In this document: piece by piece, positions 37,164 to 46,404 of the stretch
Numbering within the stretch: position 1 is the stretch's first letter
Layout: every line of letters begins with the position of its first letter
DNA from: Deltaproteobacteria bacterium
Lineage (GTDB): Bacteria > Lernaellota > Lernaellaia > JACKCT01
Direction: 5' to 3'
DNA length: 64,000 bases
Assembly (NCBI GenBank): GCA_020845895.1
Contig: JADLEX010000110.1
Coordinates: 19,583-83,582 of the forward strand
Translations under genes and position numbers: made by a program
Notes under the pieces: model-generated
What the model saw: the letters and a program-made list of their open reading frames with translations, nothing else
The model's database searches: none
What the model was told of the DNA's origin: nothing

Positions 37164-38306
37164 CTAGAAGAACACGTGACCCTGGATCATGATCTCGTCG
37201 TTGTTGATCCTCAGCGGATCGGCTTCGCGGTTCTGGCGGAACTGGAACATCGTGTGGACGTAGGGGATCGGGTAGAAAGTGATTCCGCCCATCGTTTGGT
37301 CCACGAAGTTCTCGTCCACCTCCAGATCGGGATCGAAGTGCGAGTACCGGGCCACCGCGTAGAGACCGTCGATGATCTTCGCCTCGACTTCGATGAACGA
37401 CGCCGCGGACGCGATTTTGTCTTCCTTCGTCGGGTCGGCGACGTTGTCGACTTCCTGTGCGACGAAATCGAATTCTCCGAGGAACGCGAGTCGCCAGATG
37501 CCGAACGTGAACCAGGGCCCATAGATGTCGCGCGTGAATCCGTCGCGCACATTGTGGAATCCCGATGCCCCGAGCCCCATCTTCCAGAAACGCACGCCGG
37601 TCTGGCCCGTCACGGCGTAGTAGTCGCCGTCGCGGTCCATCGCTTGCTCGCCGAGATTGCCGTTGGTGAGCGCGGCCGTGAGAAAGAACGGACCCGGTGC
37701 GATGCCGATTTCGACGCCGCTGTCCTGCGACGCGACACCGAAGCCGATGACCGAGCGCGTGAAGAGCGTGTGGTCGTCCATGCGCAAACCGTAGGGCAGG
37801 ATGAACCGGCCGGCTCGCAGGTACATGCCCGCGGGCAGGTTGTCGATCATGCCCCAGCCTTCCATCAGGTTTTGAGCGACGTCGTAGCCGCCCGTGAACT
37901 GAAGGATGGGCAGGAGCCGCGCGTTGACATAGCCCATCGCTTGCATGGTGTAGAAGGTGGAGGCCGCGTCCTCGCTGGGCTGGTTCTCGTCCTCCGCGAT
38001 GTCGTGCCACATCACACGCAGATCCGCGCCGAGCCGAATCGTTTCGTTCAGCGCGGGGTCGAACTCCGTATAGTCCTTGTAGTCTTCCAGGGCTTCCTTC
38101 GTCGCCTTGAGCGACAGTTTCTGCTCAGCCATGACGCCGCGGTCGTTGCGCATGCCGCCGCCCATCGGCGTGTAATGGCACTTGAGGCAGGTCTCGTTTT
38201 GCCGGGCGGCGAACTCGGGCCGAGCGGCTCCAACCGAGGGCATCAAGACCAGGGCGACCAACGCGCCCGCGGCCAGCAGACCGAGAAACCGATATCGATC
38301 GCGCAT
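37164..38306 (-). CDS. Outer-membrane beta-barrel with N-terminal monoheme cytochrome site
   Basis: A 380-residue protein. The ATG at 38306 gives a signal peptide (to about residue 27, PSVGA); upstream frame extension is a shadow of the next gene. A single heme motif CLKCH sits at residues 40-44, in NETCLKCHYTPMGGG. The remaining ~330 residues alternate polar and hydrophobic residues in short strands, with barrel-type turns (LPAGMYLRAGRFILPYG, AALTNGNLGEQ), and the protein ends IQGHVFF with a terminal Phe. The arrangement, one heme at the N-terminus of a porin, recalls Cyc2-type fused cytochrome-porins that move electrons across the outer membrane; sequence identity to Cyc2 is not claimed. 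Flanked by heme proteins on both sides in one operon. Confidence 0.82.
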   Translation of the reverse strand: MRDRYRFLGLLAAGALVALVLMPSVGAARPEFAARQNETCLKCHYTPMGGGMRNDRGVMAEQKLSLKATKEALEDYKDYTEFDPALNETIRLGADLRVMWHDIAEDENQPSEDAASTFYTMQAMGYVNARLLPILQFTGGYDVAQNLMEGWGMIDNLPAGMYLRAGRFILPYGLRMDDHTLFTRSVIGFGVASQDSGVEIGIAPGPFFLTAALTNGNLGEQAMDRDGDYYAVTGQTGVRFWKMGLGASGFHNVRDGFTRDIYGPWFTFGIWRLAFLGEFDFVAQEVDNVADPTKEDKIASAASFIEVEAKIIDGLYAVARYSHFDPDLEVDENFVDQTMGGITFYPIPYVHTMFQFRQNREADPLRINNDEIMIQGHVFF

Positions 38307-38356
38307 GTGCTTACCCCCGCCCGCACGCGGCGGGCCGAATGGGAAACGAAGCCGGG

Positions 38357-39076
38357 TCAGGTTTTTCGAAATACGAGATCGTACCAGACGAGCACGATGC
38401 CGAGGCCGAAAAACATCCCCGTCATCGCCCCGCCGCCCAGTGTGACAAACGCGAAGGGGGCGGCGAGTTTCGTGAGCCACCAGCCGCCGATGTCGCCGAT
38501 CATGCCCATGAACCCGAGACACGTCAGCGCGATCTTGAGCCTGGCCGGGTAGCCGGTTTGATTCCAGAGGATCAGCGAGAGCGACAGGCACAGCAGGCCC
38601 ATGCCGAAGAAATGCTGGTGCGACAGCATGGCGAGACGCTGCCACGTGATGCCCTCGTTGGGGGCGAGAAAAACCGCGACCTCCTCATAGGACGTCATCG
38701 GCGCGAAGCTCGCCTTACCGATATCACTGTGGCACTTCTCGCAGCGGGCTTCGATGATCTCGCCCACGGGTTCGTAGGCGTCTTCTTTGCCGCCCGCCGC
38801 GACCCAGTCCATGAGCGCGCGGTACTCGTCCGCATTTCCCTTGAAATGCTTGCGCATCGAGCCGGTCGCCATGTACGACAGGCGCGTCACCGCCGGATCG
38901 CCGTGGTACCGGGCGACGATGTCGCCCGGCCCGAGACCCGGTTTCAGGTCGGCGTCGTGGTGCGTGAGGAACAGGTTGGTCAGCGCGGCCAGATAGCCAA
39001 GACCGACCACGAGCGCGAAAAACGCACCGGGAAGTTTACGCCCTTTGGCCGCGAGCGCGGTTTCGTCCATCGCCAT
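38357..39076 (-). CDS. Membrane-bound monoheme cytochrome c protein
   Basis: A 239-residue protein with a single N-terminal helix (17-36), a periplasmic part (37-145) holding the heme site CEKCH (112-116), and about four further helices (149-235). His153 and His155 at the start of the second helix (MLSHQHFFGMGL) could ligate a heme or touch quinone. Similar membrane proteins occur, from memory, in cytochrome clusters of other Proteobacteria without a known function. In this operon it is the only inner-membrane protein, so it is the best candidate for exchanging electrons with the quinone pool and passing them to the lipoproteins and porin. Confidence 0.82.
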   Translation of the reverse strand: MAMDETALAAKGRKLPGAFFALVVGLGYLAALTNLFLTHHDADLKPGLGPGDIVARYHGDPAVTRLSYMATGSMRKHFKGNADEYRALMDWVAAGGKEDAYEPVGEIIEARCEKCHSDIGKASFAPMTSYEEVAVFLAPNEGITWQRLAMLSHQHFFGMGLLCLSLSLILWNQTGYPARLKIALTCLGFMGMIGDIGGWWLTKLAAPFAFVTLGGGAMTGMFFGLGIVLVWYDLVFRKT

Positions 39077-39112
39077 GACTCCCGCCCCGTATGAGCAAAT
39101 TGTGGTGCGCGA

Positions 39113-39505
39113 CTATTCTTCGGGCTGGAAGATGTCGTGGCACTTTTTGCACGACGCGCCGAGGGCCTTGTACTTGGCCTGCACGTCGTCGGGCGTCGTG
39201 GCCGCGGCGAGGGCCTTGGCGGCGGCGGCGCACTCGTCGGAAAGAGCCGGAATCTCCGCTTTTCGATCCTTTGCCTGCGGCGGATCGTGGTCCTTCGATT
39301 TCAGGACTTCAGCGGCAATGAAGTTCGCGGCTTCGGCGATGCCCGCCGTCTGACCGCCCTGCACGGCGGCCTTGATCGTCTTCATGCTCTTGCCGACGCC
39401 CTTCATGAGTTTTTCGAGGGGATCGTCCGCGGCGAGAGCGGAAACCGACACGACCAGGAACATCGCCGTCACGAACAAGGCTAAGAACCGCGAATGGAAT
39501 TTCAT
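39113..39505 (-). CDS. Cytochrome c'-like (class II) protein
   Basis: A 130-residue periplasmic protein. The ATG at 39505 (GGAG eight bases upstream) gives a signal peptide ending SALAA; the longer frame is not coding-like. The mature part is helical with the heme motif CKKCH at 119-123, close to the C-terminus, as in four-helix cytochromes c' and c556. Such proteins bind NO or act as electron carriers. It is the first gene of the heme/porin operon, which reads 39505 to 36072 and ends at the terminator at 36.03 kb. The promoter lies in the divergent region shared with fbp. Confidence 0.87.
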   Translation of the reverse strand: MKFHSRFLALFVTAMFLVVSVSALAADDPLEKLMKGVGKSMKTIKAAVQGGQTAGIAEAANFIAAEVLKSKDHDPPQAKDRKAEIPALSDECAAAAKALAAATTPDDVQAKYKALGASCKKCHDIFQPEE

Positions 39506-39535
39506 GGGGTCACTCCAAGGAAAATTCAAGGCAGT

Positions 39536-39563
39536 TTTATACCAAACGGTACGCGCGCGCGCA
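39536..39563 (-). promoter_or_regulatory. Candidate promoter of the heme/porin operon
   Basis: On the minus strand CTTGCG (39563-39558), a 16-base spacer and TATAAA (39541-39536). The -10 box is good, the -35 box weak, which would fit an activated promoter. Confidence 0.45.
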
Positions 39564-39675
39564 AGGAAAAAGAGGTGCTCGTCCAATAATATTCGCACCG
39601 TTTCCGTATGTGCCCCGGAAAACGGACCTTGATCGCGCTTTTTGGTTGCAATCCGACAAAAACCGACGAAAGCGA

Positions 39676-39704
39676 TTGCCGACCGGCCGATCTGCAATTA
39701 TCCT
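39676..39704 (+). promoter_or_regulatory. Candidate promoter of fbp
   Basis: TTGCCG (39676-39681), a 17-base spacer and TATCCT (39699-39704), giving a start point about 30 bases before the fbp ATG. Confidence 0.5.
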
Positions 39705-39740
39705 CACAATTCTGGTCTGTTTCCGGTCGTGGAGGTCCGT

Positions 39741-40808
39741 ATGAACCCCGTCAAGCTCGAAGAGACGATGATGCACTTCCTGCTGGAGCACCAGCTCAAA
39801 AACCGCCGCAGTCTGAACTTCCTGATCTTGATGGAGTCGATCGTCACGGCGGCCAAGTACATCCAGCACTACTACAACCTGGCCGCCCTGCAGGGGAATC
39901 TGGGCGAAGCAGGGTCGACCAACGTGCAGGGCGAAAGCCAGATGCGCCTCGACCTGCTCGCGCACCAGACCGTCATGCACTATCTGGCCGAATCGAAGCA
40001 GGTCATCGAGGCGACGAGCGAAGAGGTCACCGAGGAGATCCTGCTCAACGAAGACGGCCGCTATTTCCTCTACTTCGATCCGCTCGACGGTTCGTCGAAC
40101 ATCAAGCACAGCCTGCCGGTGGGGTTTTTGTTCGGCATCGGCAAGCGCATGCTCGGCGGCGAAGAGGACTACCGGCTGCGTCGCGGGCGAGAGTTCATCG
40201 CGGCGGGCATGTTCCTGATTCCCTCGGGCATTTTCACGCTCTCGCTCAAGGACGCGGGCACGTGGCAGTTCCTGCTCGATTCGAACGGTGTCTACATCCG
40301 GCCGACGCGCATCCACTTTCCCGAATCGCCGAAGACCTGGGAGCTGTCGTTCAACGCGGGAAACACGCCGACGTTCTCGACGCCGGTTCAGAACTGGATC
40401 GCCGACCATCAGCCGAAGTACAACTTCCGCTACACCGGCGCGCTGGCGATCGATTTTCACCGCCTCCTCCACAACGGCGGCATGTTCATGTACCCCGCCA
40501 TCGTCAACCACCCGAACGCGCAGAAGAATCGGCCCGAGGGCAAACTGCGTCACATGTACGAGTGCTCGGTCGTGGCGTTCATCGCCAACGAGGCGGGCGG
40601 CATGGCGGTGAATGAAGCGGGAGAAGATGTCCTCGAGCTTCAGCCGAAAAAGCGCCATCAACGAAGTGCCCTCTACGTCGGCAGTCGCGAGGTCGTCGGC
40701 TCGATCCGCGATGTGCTGCGCGATCACGTCCGCGCGCAAAAGAGCGATGGTGGGCGCGTGGATGTCGCCGCGAAAACCGCCGACGCCACGGGCGCCGACG
40801 TTCACTGA
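39741..40808 (+). CDS. fbp: Class I fructose-1,6-bisphosphatase
   Basis: A 355-residue enzyme of gluconeogenesis (and of the Calvin cycle where present), removing the 1-phosphate of fructose-1,6-bisphosphate. The ATG at 39741 has GGAGG five bases before it. The metal-binding signature is YFDPLDGSSNI with Asp113 and Asp116; EEVTEEI (94-100) supplies acidic ligands; the sugar-binding Tyr/Lys region is YNFRYTGALAIDFHRLL with MYECSVVAFIANEAGG. Length is slightly above the usual 330-340. It is a single-gene unit closed by a terminator. With the DAB transporter it would fit CO2 fixation, but no RuBisCO or phosphoribulokinase is in view. Confidence 0.95.
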   Translation: MNPVKLEETMMHFLLEHQLKNRRSLNFLILMESIVTAAKYIQHYYNLAALQGNLGEAGSTNVQGESQMRLDLLAHQTVMHYLAESKQVIEATSEEVTEEILLNEDGRYFLYFDPLDGSSNIKHSLPVGFLFGIGKRMLGGEEDYRLRRGREFIAAGMFLIPSGIFTLSLKDAGTWQFLLDSNGVYIRPTRIHFPESPKTWELSFNAGNTPTFSTPVQNWIADHQPKYNFRYTGALAIDFHRLLHNGGMFMYPAIVNHPNAQKNRPEGKLRHMYECSVVAFIANEAGGMAVNEAGEDVLELQPKKRHQRSALYVGSREVVGSIRDVLRDHVRAQKSDGGRVDVAAKTADATGADVH

Positions 40809-40831
40809 AACGATTTCCCATGACGGAAAAG

Positions 40832-40851
40832 GGGCGGGTTCGCGCCCGCCC
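40832..40851. terminator. Terminator between fbp and lpdA
   Basis: GGGCGGG and CCCGCCC form a seven-base-pair stem with a TTCGCG loop between convergent genes, 23 bases after the fbp stop and 24 before the lpdA stop. Confidence 0.75.
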
Positions 40852-40875
40852 TTCGCGTTTTCGGCGTTCGCCCGA

Positions 40876-42264
40876 TCAGACGTGCAGCGCTCCTTCGCCC
40901 GCGGCGAGCGCCGCTTCCTTGATGACCTCGGCCAGCGTGGGGTGCGCGTGAATCGACCGGCCGATGTCTTCGGCCGACGCGCCGAACTCCATCGCGATCA
41001 CGAGCTCGGCGATGAGGTCCCCCGCGCGCGGCCCGATCACGTGCGCGCCGAGAATGCGGTCGGTGCGCGCGTCGGTGAGGATTTTGACGAAGCCTTCCTT
41101 CGCGCCCAGCGCCTTGGCGCGGCCGTTCGGCGCGAAGGGAAATGACCCCTTCTTGAACTCGATTCCCTCCGCGCGCAGATCCTCTTCCGACTTGCCCACG
41201 CCCGCGATCTCGGGCTCGGTGTAAACGATACCGGGAATGGCATTGTAATTGACGTGGCCCGCGCGCCCGGCGATGCGCTCCACGACGGCCACGCCCTCTT
41301 CGGATGCCTTGTGCGCAAGCATCGGTCCGGCGACCACGTCGCCGATCGCCCAGATGCCGGGGACGTTTGTCCGCAGATGCCCGTCGATCGGAATGCGCCC
41401 GCGCTCGTCGGTGGTGAGCCCCGCCGCAACGAGATCGAGCCCGTCCGTGTAGGGCCTTCGTCCCGTCGCGACGAGCAGTTTGTCGCAGGTCCACTCGCGC
41501 GGAGCGTCGCCATCCTTCGCCCCGTCGGCCGTGACGATCACGCTGCCGCCCTCGACGCGCGCCGCGCGCACGCGAACGCCCGTTTCGATCGTCATTCCCT
41601 GCCGCGCGAAGATGCGCAAGGCCAGCGCCGCCGCCTCGCCGTCGATGCCGGGCAGGATGCGCGGCAAATATTCGAGCACCGTCACCTTCGACCCGAGCCG
41701 CGACCACACCGAGCCGAGTTCCAGGCCGATCGCGCCGGCTCCGATGACGACGAGCGTCTCGGGCACATCGGTGAACGCGAGCGCGCCGGTGGAATCGACG
41801 ATGCGCTCGCCGTCGAACGCGATGCCCGGCAGCGACGATGGAACGGAACCCGTCGCGATGATGATGTTTTTCGCTTCAACCACTTGACCGTTCACGTCGA
41901 CCTTGCCGGGAGCGACGAAACGCGCCGAGCCCGCGAAGATCTCGACCTTGGCCTTCTTCAAAAGCCCCGCCACTCCCTTGGTGAGCTGCGAGACGATGCT
42001 GTCTTTACGCGCCTGCATCTTCGCCAAATCGACCGTGGGCGAAACCGCGATGCCGTGCTGCGCGAATTCCTTCTTCGCTTTGAAGACGAGTTCACTCGAT
42101 TCGAGCAGCGCCTTGCTGGGGATGCAACCGACGTTGAGGCATGTGCCGCCGAAACTCGGGTCCTTCTCCGCGATGGCGACCGACAGGCCGAGCTGCGCGC
42201 CACGCAGGGCCGCAACGTAGCCGCCGGGCCCCGACCCGATCACGAGCACGTCATAAACCGACAT
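40876..42264 (-). CDS. lpdA: Dihydrolipoyl dehydrogenase (E3)
   Basis: A 462-residue flavoprotein that reoxidises lipoamide for 2-oxoacid dehydrogenases. FAD loop VIGSGPGGYVAAL (8-20), redox disulfide GGTCLNVGCIPSK (Cys42, Cys47), NAD loop VVIGAGAIGLELGS, second FAD signature GIWAIGDVV and the C-terminal dimer-interface catalytic HAHPTLAEV are all present. CGGAG lies eight bases before the ATG. It is the last gene of sucA-sucB-lpdA, twelve bases after the sucB stop, so this copy serves the 2-oxoglutarate complex. Confidence 0.97.
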   Translation of the reverse strand: MSVYDVLVIGSGPGGYVAALRGAQLGLSVAIAEKDPSFGGTCLNVGCIPSKALLESSELVFKAKKEFAQHGIAVSPTVDLAKMQARKDSIVSQLTKGVAGLLKKAKVEIFAGSARFVAPGKVDVNGQVVEAKNIIIATGSVPSSLPGIAFDGERIVDSTGALAFTDVPETLVVIGAGAIGLELGSVWSRLGSKVTVLEYLPRILPGIDGEAAALALRIFARQGMTIETGVRVRAARVEGGSVIVTADGAKDGDAPREWTCDKLLVATGRRPYTDGLDLVAAGLTTDERGRIPIDGHLRTNVPGIWAIGDVVAGPMLAHKASEEGVAVVERIAGRAGHVNYNAIPGIVYTEPEIAGVGKSEEDLRAEGIEFKKGSFPFAPNGRAKALGAKEGFVKILTDARTDRILGAHVIGPRAGDLIAELVIAMEFGASAEDIGRSIHAHPTLAEVIKEAALAAGEGALHV

Positions 42265-42276
42265 GATGGTCTCCGA

Positions 42277-43539
42277 TCAGATTTCGAGCAGAACGCGCGA
42301 CGGGTCCTCGAGGCACTGCTTGATGCGCACGAGGAAACTGACCGCCTCGCGCCCGTCGATGATCCGGTGATCGTAGGTCAGCGCCAGATACATCATCGGG
42401 CGGATGACGATCTGATCGTTTTTGTCGACGAGCGGCCGTTTCTCGATACGGTGCATGCCGAGGATGCCTGATTGCGGCGGGTTCAGGATCGGGGTCGAGA
42501 CGAGCTACCCGAAGACGCCGCCGTTGGTTATCGATAAGGTTCCGCCCGACAACTCTTCCATCGTGAGGCGGCCTTCGCGCGCCCGCGACGCGAGATCGGC
42601 GACCGCCTGCTCCGTCTGCGCGAAGCTCAGGCGCTCGGCCCCGCGCATGACCGGTACGACGAGCCCGCGATCGGTGCTCACCGCCACGCCGACGTCGTAG
42701 TAGTTGTGATAGACGATGTCGTCGCCGTCGATCATCGCGTTGACCGCCGGGAACGCCTTGAGCGCCTCGATCGACGCCTTGATGAAAAACGACATGAAGC
42801 CGAGGTTGATGCCGTACTTCTTCTTGAAGTCGTCCTTGTAGCGGTCGCGCAGCGCCATCACCGCGGACAGGTCCACGTCGTTGAACGTCGTGAGCGACGC
42901 GGTGGTCGACTGCGCCGCGAGCAGACGCTCGGCCGTGCGCCGCCGGATCTTCGTCATGCGCACGCGCTCTTCGGGCCGATCGGTCGCCGGGGGCATCGTG
43001 GCTCGCGGCGGCTGCGGCGCGGGCCTTTCCTTCGCGACAGCCTCGGCCGCGCGGGCGACCGGTCCCGTCGACTCTTTCTTCGCGGCTGCGGCTTCGAGGT
43101 GATCGATCACGTCGGACTTTAAAATCCGCCCGCCCTTGCCGGTGCCCGGGATCTTCGCGGGATCGACTCCCGATTCCTCGACAATGCGTCGAACGGCGGG
43201 CGAAAGCGTGGCGGCATCACCTGCAGCCGCGGCGTCGTCACGCGGCGACTCCGGCTCGATGGGACCGGCGGCGACCGCGGGCGACGCGATCGCGCCAGCG
43301 CCCTCGGACTCGATGACGCCGAGCACTTCGCCGATCGTGACGACCGAGCCGGACGGTTTCAGGATCTTCGCGAGCACGCCCGCCGCGGGCGACGGAAGAT
43401 CGACGGTGATCTTATCGGTCTCGATAACCACGATGGGTTCGTCGGCCGCGACGCGGTCGCCTTCCTTCTTCAACCAGTCGGAAATCTCCCCCTCGCTCAC
43501 CGATTCGCCCATCGCCGGGACGACAATCTCGATCTTCAT
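42277..43539 (-). pseudogene. sucB: 2-oxoglutarate dehydrogenase E2 (dihydrolipoyl succinyltransferase) interrupted by in-frame TAG
   Basis: The frame codes for a 420-residue E2 but a TAG at 42507-42505 cuts it after 344 residues. The kept part has the lipoyl domain with Lys43 in IETDKITVD, a Pro/Ala linker, the E1/E3-binding domain (113-145, LSPAVRRIVEESGVDP) and most of the catalytic domain. After the TAG the same frame continues for 75 codons with typical E2 sequence ([18 protein letters not shown], then the catalytic DHRIIDGR) to a TGA at 42279. In relatives the interrupted position is Ser (GGVFGSL), so TCG to TAG, one base change, explains it. Either a true nonsense mutation, a sequencing error, or suppressed. 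Without read-through the catalytic His is lost and the complex is inactive. Confidence 0.9.
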
Positions 43540-43581
43540 GACATCAAACCTTTTTGTGGGAATTCGCGGGGTTGGAACACG

Positions 43582-46404
43582 TCAGGCCTCGATGCCCAGG
43601 GCTTCGGCGATGATCGCCCGCTGCTGGTCGAGATGCTTGCGCACGCTGCCGGTCGCGGGGCTGGCCGAGGCCTTTCGGGATACGCGATGGAGGCTATACC
43701 GCCCTTCGTACGCAACGTCAAACTGCTCGAACATATAGTACCAGCCGCCCTGATTCGCCGGCTCTTCCTGCACCCACGAGACCTTCGCGTTGGGGTACAT
43801 CTCCAGCAATTCCAACACGCGCGTCTTGGGGAACGGGTAGAGCTGTTCGATTCGGTGGATGGCCACGTTTGGGAGCTTTTTCGCGTCGCGCACTTCGGCG
43901 AGATCGTAGTAGATCTTTCCCGAGCACAGCAGCACCCGGTCCACCTTGGCGGACGCGGGAGCGGCCGGGTCCGGAATCACGTCGTGGAACCAGCCATCAG
44001 TGAAATCCCCGACCGCGGAAACCGCCGCGCGGTGACGCAGCAGACTCTTGGGCGTCATCACGACGAGCGGCTTGCGGAACTCGCGCAGCATCTGGCGGCG
44101 CATCATATGGAAGAACTGCGCCGGCGTGGTGACGTTGCAAACCTGAATGTTGCACTCGGCGGCGAGCGCGAGAAATCGTTCGGGCCGCGCCGATGAGTGC
44201 TCCGGTCCCTGCCCTTCGTAACCGTGCGGCAGCAGCATCACCAGCCCGCAGTGGCGCTTCCACTTCATCTCGGCCGACGTGATGAACTGATCGACGATCA
44301 CCTGTGCGCCGTTCACGAAGTCGCCGAACTGCGCCTCCCAGATGACCAGCGCGTACGGAGACTCGAACGCGTAACCGTATTCGAAGCCCAGCACCGCCGC
44401 CTCGGAAAGCAAACTGTCGTGCGCGTTGAACGCCGCCTGATCGTCGCGGATATTGGCGAGCGGCGTGTACTCGTCTTCCGTCTCCATGTCGACGAACACG
44501 ACGTGACGGTGGCTGAATGTTCCGCGACGGCAGTCCTGACCCGAAAGACGCACGGGAATGCGGTCGCGGACGAGGCTGCCGTAGGCCAGCATTTCGCCCA
44601 TGCCCCAGTCGATCGGCAACTCGCCGAGGCCCATTTTCAGCCGGTCGTCGAGCAATTTGCGCAGCTTGCGGTGCGGTTGAAACGCCTCGGGCAAATACGT
44701 CACGCGGCGCGCGATCTGCTCCACGGTCTCGCGCGCGATGGCGGTTTCCCGGAACGGCTCGGCGAAGTCGTCCATGGTGCCGACCCGGATGCCCGACCAC
44801 GGCCCTTTGAGCGAAGACACCTCGACAGGCCGAGGCGTGGATTCACTCGTCTTACGGTACGCCGTTTCGAGTCGTTCGAGATAATCCTGCCGAATACTCT
44901 CGAGATCGGCCTCCGTCGCGACACCGCGCGAAACGATGTCGCGCGAATAGAGGGTCCGCACGCCGGGATGCTCGGCGATCTTCTTGTACATGCGGGGCTG
45001 CGTGAAACTGGGTTCGTCGGTTTCGTTGTGGCCGTAGCGGCGGAAGCAGTACATGTCCACGACCGCGTCGATGCCGAAGGTCTGACGAAACTCCAGCGCC
45101 GCCAACACCACCCCGACGAACGAGCGAACATCGTCGCCGTTGACGTGGAAAATCGGCACGCCGAGCATCTTCGCCACATCGGTGCAGTAGATCGTCGAGC
45201 GCGCAAACTTGGGCGGCGTGGTGAACCCGAGCTGGTTGTTGATGACGATATGCACCGTGCCGCCCGTGCCGTAGCCCGACAGCATGCCCAGGTTCAGCGT
45301 TTCCGGCACGAGTCCCTGCCCCGCAAACGCCGCGTCGCCGTGAATCAGAACCGGCAGCACCTTGTGCCGCTTCGTGACGCCCAGGCGGTCCTGACGGGCG
45401 CGACATCGCCCCTCGACGACCGGGTTCACGGCTTCCAGATGGCTGGGGTTCGGCGTCAGGGAGAGCCACACCTCGCGGCCACTCGCCGTGCGGTGGATAT
45501 CGTTGTATCCGAGGTGATACTTCACATCGCCGGACCCGAACGAAAGGCGCGGGTCGACGATGTCCTCGAACTCGTTGAAGATCATTTCGAATTTCTTGTG
45601 CAGGATGTTCGCCAGCACGTTGATGCGGCCGCGATGCGCCATGCCGAAAATCAGCGTCTCGACGTCCTTTTCGGCCGCCGCCTCGACCATCAGATGCAGG
45701 GCGGGAATCAGCGCTTCGGCGCCTTCGAGCGAAAACCGCTTGGTGCCGACGAACTTGCGGTGCAAAAACTGCTCGAACGCCTCCCCGCGAATGACGTAAT
45801 CGACCGCGACCCGTTCGACGTCGGACGTCACGCGGTCGAGAAACCGCCCTGACTCCATCAGATTGCGGATCCACTCGATCTGCGTCCGGTCGTTCATGTG
45901 CGCGAACTCGACCCCGACCGTATGCGCGTAGCAGGCGCGAAGTCGCTCGCGAAGATCGCGCAGCGTCAACACCGCGCCCGGGATGAAGTCACCCGCCAGG
46001 TAGCGGGTGTCGAGGTCCGCGTCGGAAAGGCCGAAATCGGCGAGCTTCGGCTCGGGGATCGGGGGGATCAGATTGAGGCCAAGCGGATCGAGATTGGCGC
46101 CATGGTGACCGTTGCGGCGATAGGCATCGATGAGACGCAACACACCCATGTGGCGATCGCAATGAACGCCGCCGCACTGATGAAACTCGCGCTCGGCCAC
46201 CGCCGTGGCGGGATTGAAAATACTTCGCGCCTGAAAGCGCGGACCGACCGGTACGCGCTCATGAGCTTCGCGGATGTCAGCGCCGAAATAATCGCGCCAC
46301 TCCGCCGGCACGGACGACGCGTCGTCCAGCCACCGCTGATACATCTGCTCGGCGTACGCGAGATTGTCCACGCGCATCGCGCCGCCGTTTCCGTTCGTGG
46401 GCAT
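43582..46404 (-). CDS. sucA: 2-oxoglutarate dehydrogenase E1
   Basis: A 940-residue thiamine-diphosphate enzyme that decarboxylates 2-oxoglutarate in the TCA cycle; length matches E. coli SucA. I choose the ATG at 46404, which has AAGGAG nine bases upstream; a longer frame to 46470 is less likely. The short N-terminal segment YAEQMYQRWLDDASSVPAEW is the E2-binding arm. TPP and substrate motifs include GMAHRGRINVLANI, FGSGDVKYHLGY, HGDAAFAGQGLV and VNGDDVRSFV, with RRYGHNETDEPSFTQP after them. The C-terminal half has ALVIWEAQFGDF and LPHGYEGQGPEHSS. Followed after 42 bases by sucB. The 244 bases upstream hold no clear promoter that I can defend. Confidence 0.97.
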   Translation of the reverse strand: MPTNGNGGAMRVDNLAYAEQMYQRWLDDASSVPAEWRDYFGADIREAHERVPVGPRFQARSIFNPATAVAEREFHQCGGVHCDRHMGVLRLIDAYRRNGHHGANLDPLGLNLIPPIPEPKLADFGLSDADLDTRYLAGDFIPGAVLTLRDLRERLRACYAHTVGVEFAHMNDRTQIEWIRNLMESGRFLDRVTSDVERVAVDYVIRGEAFEQFLHRKFVGTKRFSLEGAEALIPALHLMVEAAAEKDVETLIFGMAHRGRINVLANILHKKFEMIFNEFEDIVDPRLSFGSGDVKYHLGYNDIHRTASGREVWLSLTPNPSHLEAVNPVVEGRCRARQDRLGVTKRHKVLPVLIHGDAAFAGQGLVPETLNLGMLSGYGTGGTVHIVINNQLGFTTPPKFARSTIYCTDVAKMLGVPIFHVNGDDVRSFVGVVLAALEFRQTFGIDAVVDMYCFRRYGHNETDEPSFTQPRMYKKIAEHPGVRTLYSRDIVSRGVATEADLESIRQDYLERLETAYRKTSESTPRPVEVSSLKGPWSGIRVGTMDDFAEPFRETAIARETVEQIARRVTYLPEAFQPHRKLRKLLDDRLKMGLGELPIDWGMGEMLAYGSLVRDRIPVRLSGQDCRRGTFSHRHVVFVDMETEDEYTPLANIRDDQAAFNAHDSLLSEAAVLGFEYGYAFESPYALVIWEAQFGDFVNGAQVIVDQFITSAEMKWKRHCGLVMLLPHGYEGQGPEHSSARPERFLALAAECNIQVCNVTTPAQFFHMMRRQMLREFRKPLVVMTPKSLLRHRAAVSAVGDFTDGWFHDVIPDPAAPASAKVDRVLLCSGKIYYDLAEVRDAKKLPNVAIHRIEQLYPFPKTRVLELLEMYPNAKVSWVQEEPANQGGWYYMFEQFDVAYEGRYSLHRVSRKASASPATGSVRKHLDQQRAIIAEALGIEA

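Noticed and set aside
37164..38645. Longer frame of the heme barrel reaching into the membrane cytochrome gene
   Set aside because: The ATG at 38306 opens a clean signal peptide; the extra N-terminus is an out-of-frame read of the neighbouring gene.
42505..42507. Pyrrolysine or other programmed recoding of the sucB TAG
   Set aside because: The expected residue is an ordinary Ser, no downstream element is seen, and no pyl genes are in the window; a mutation or base error is simpler.
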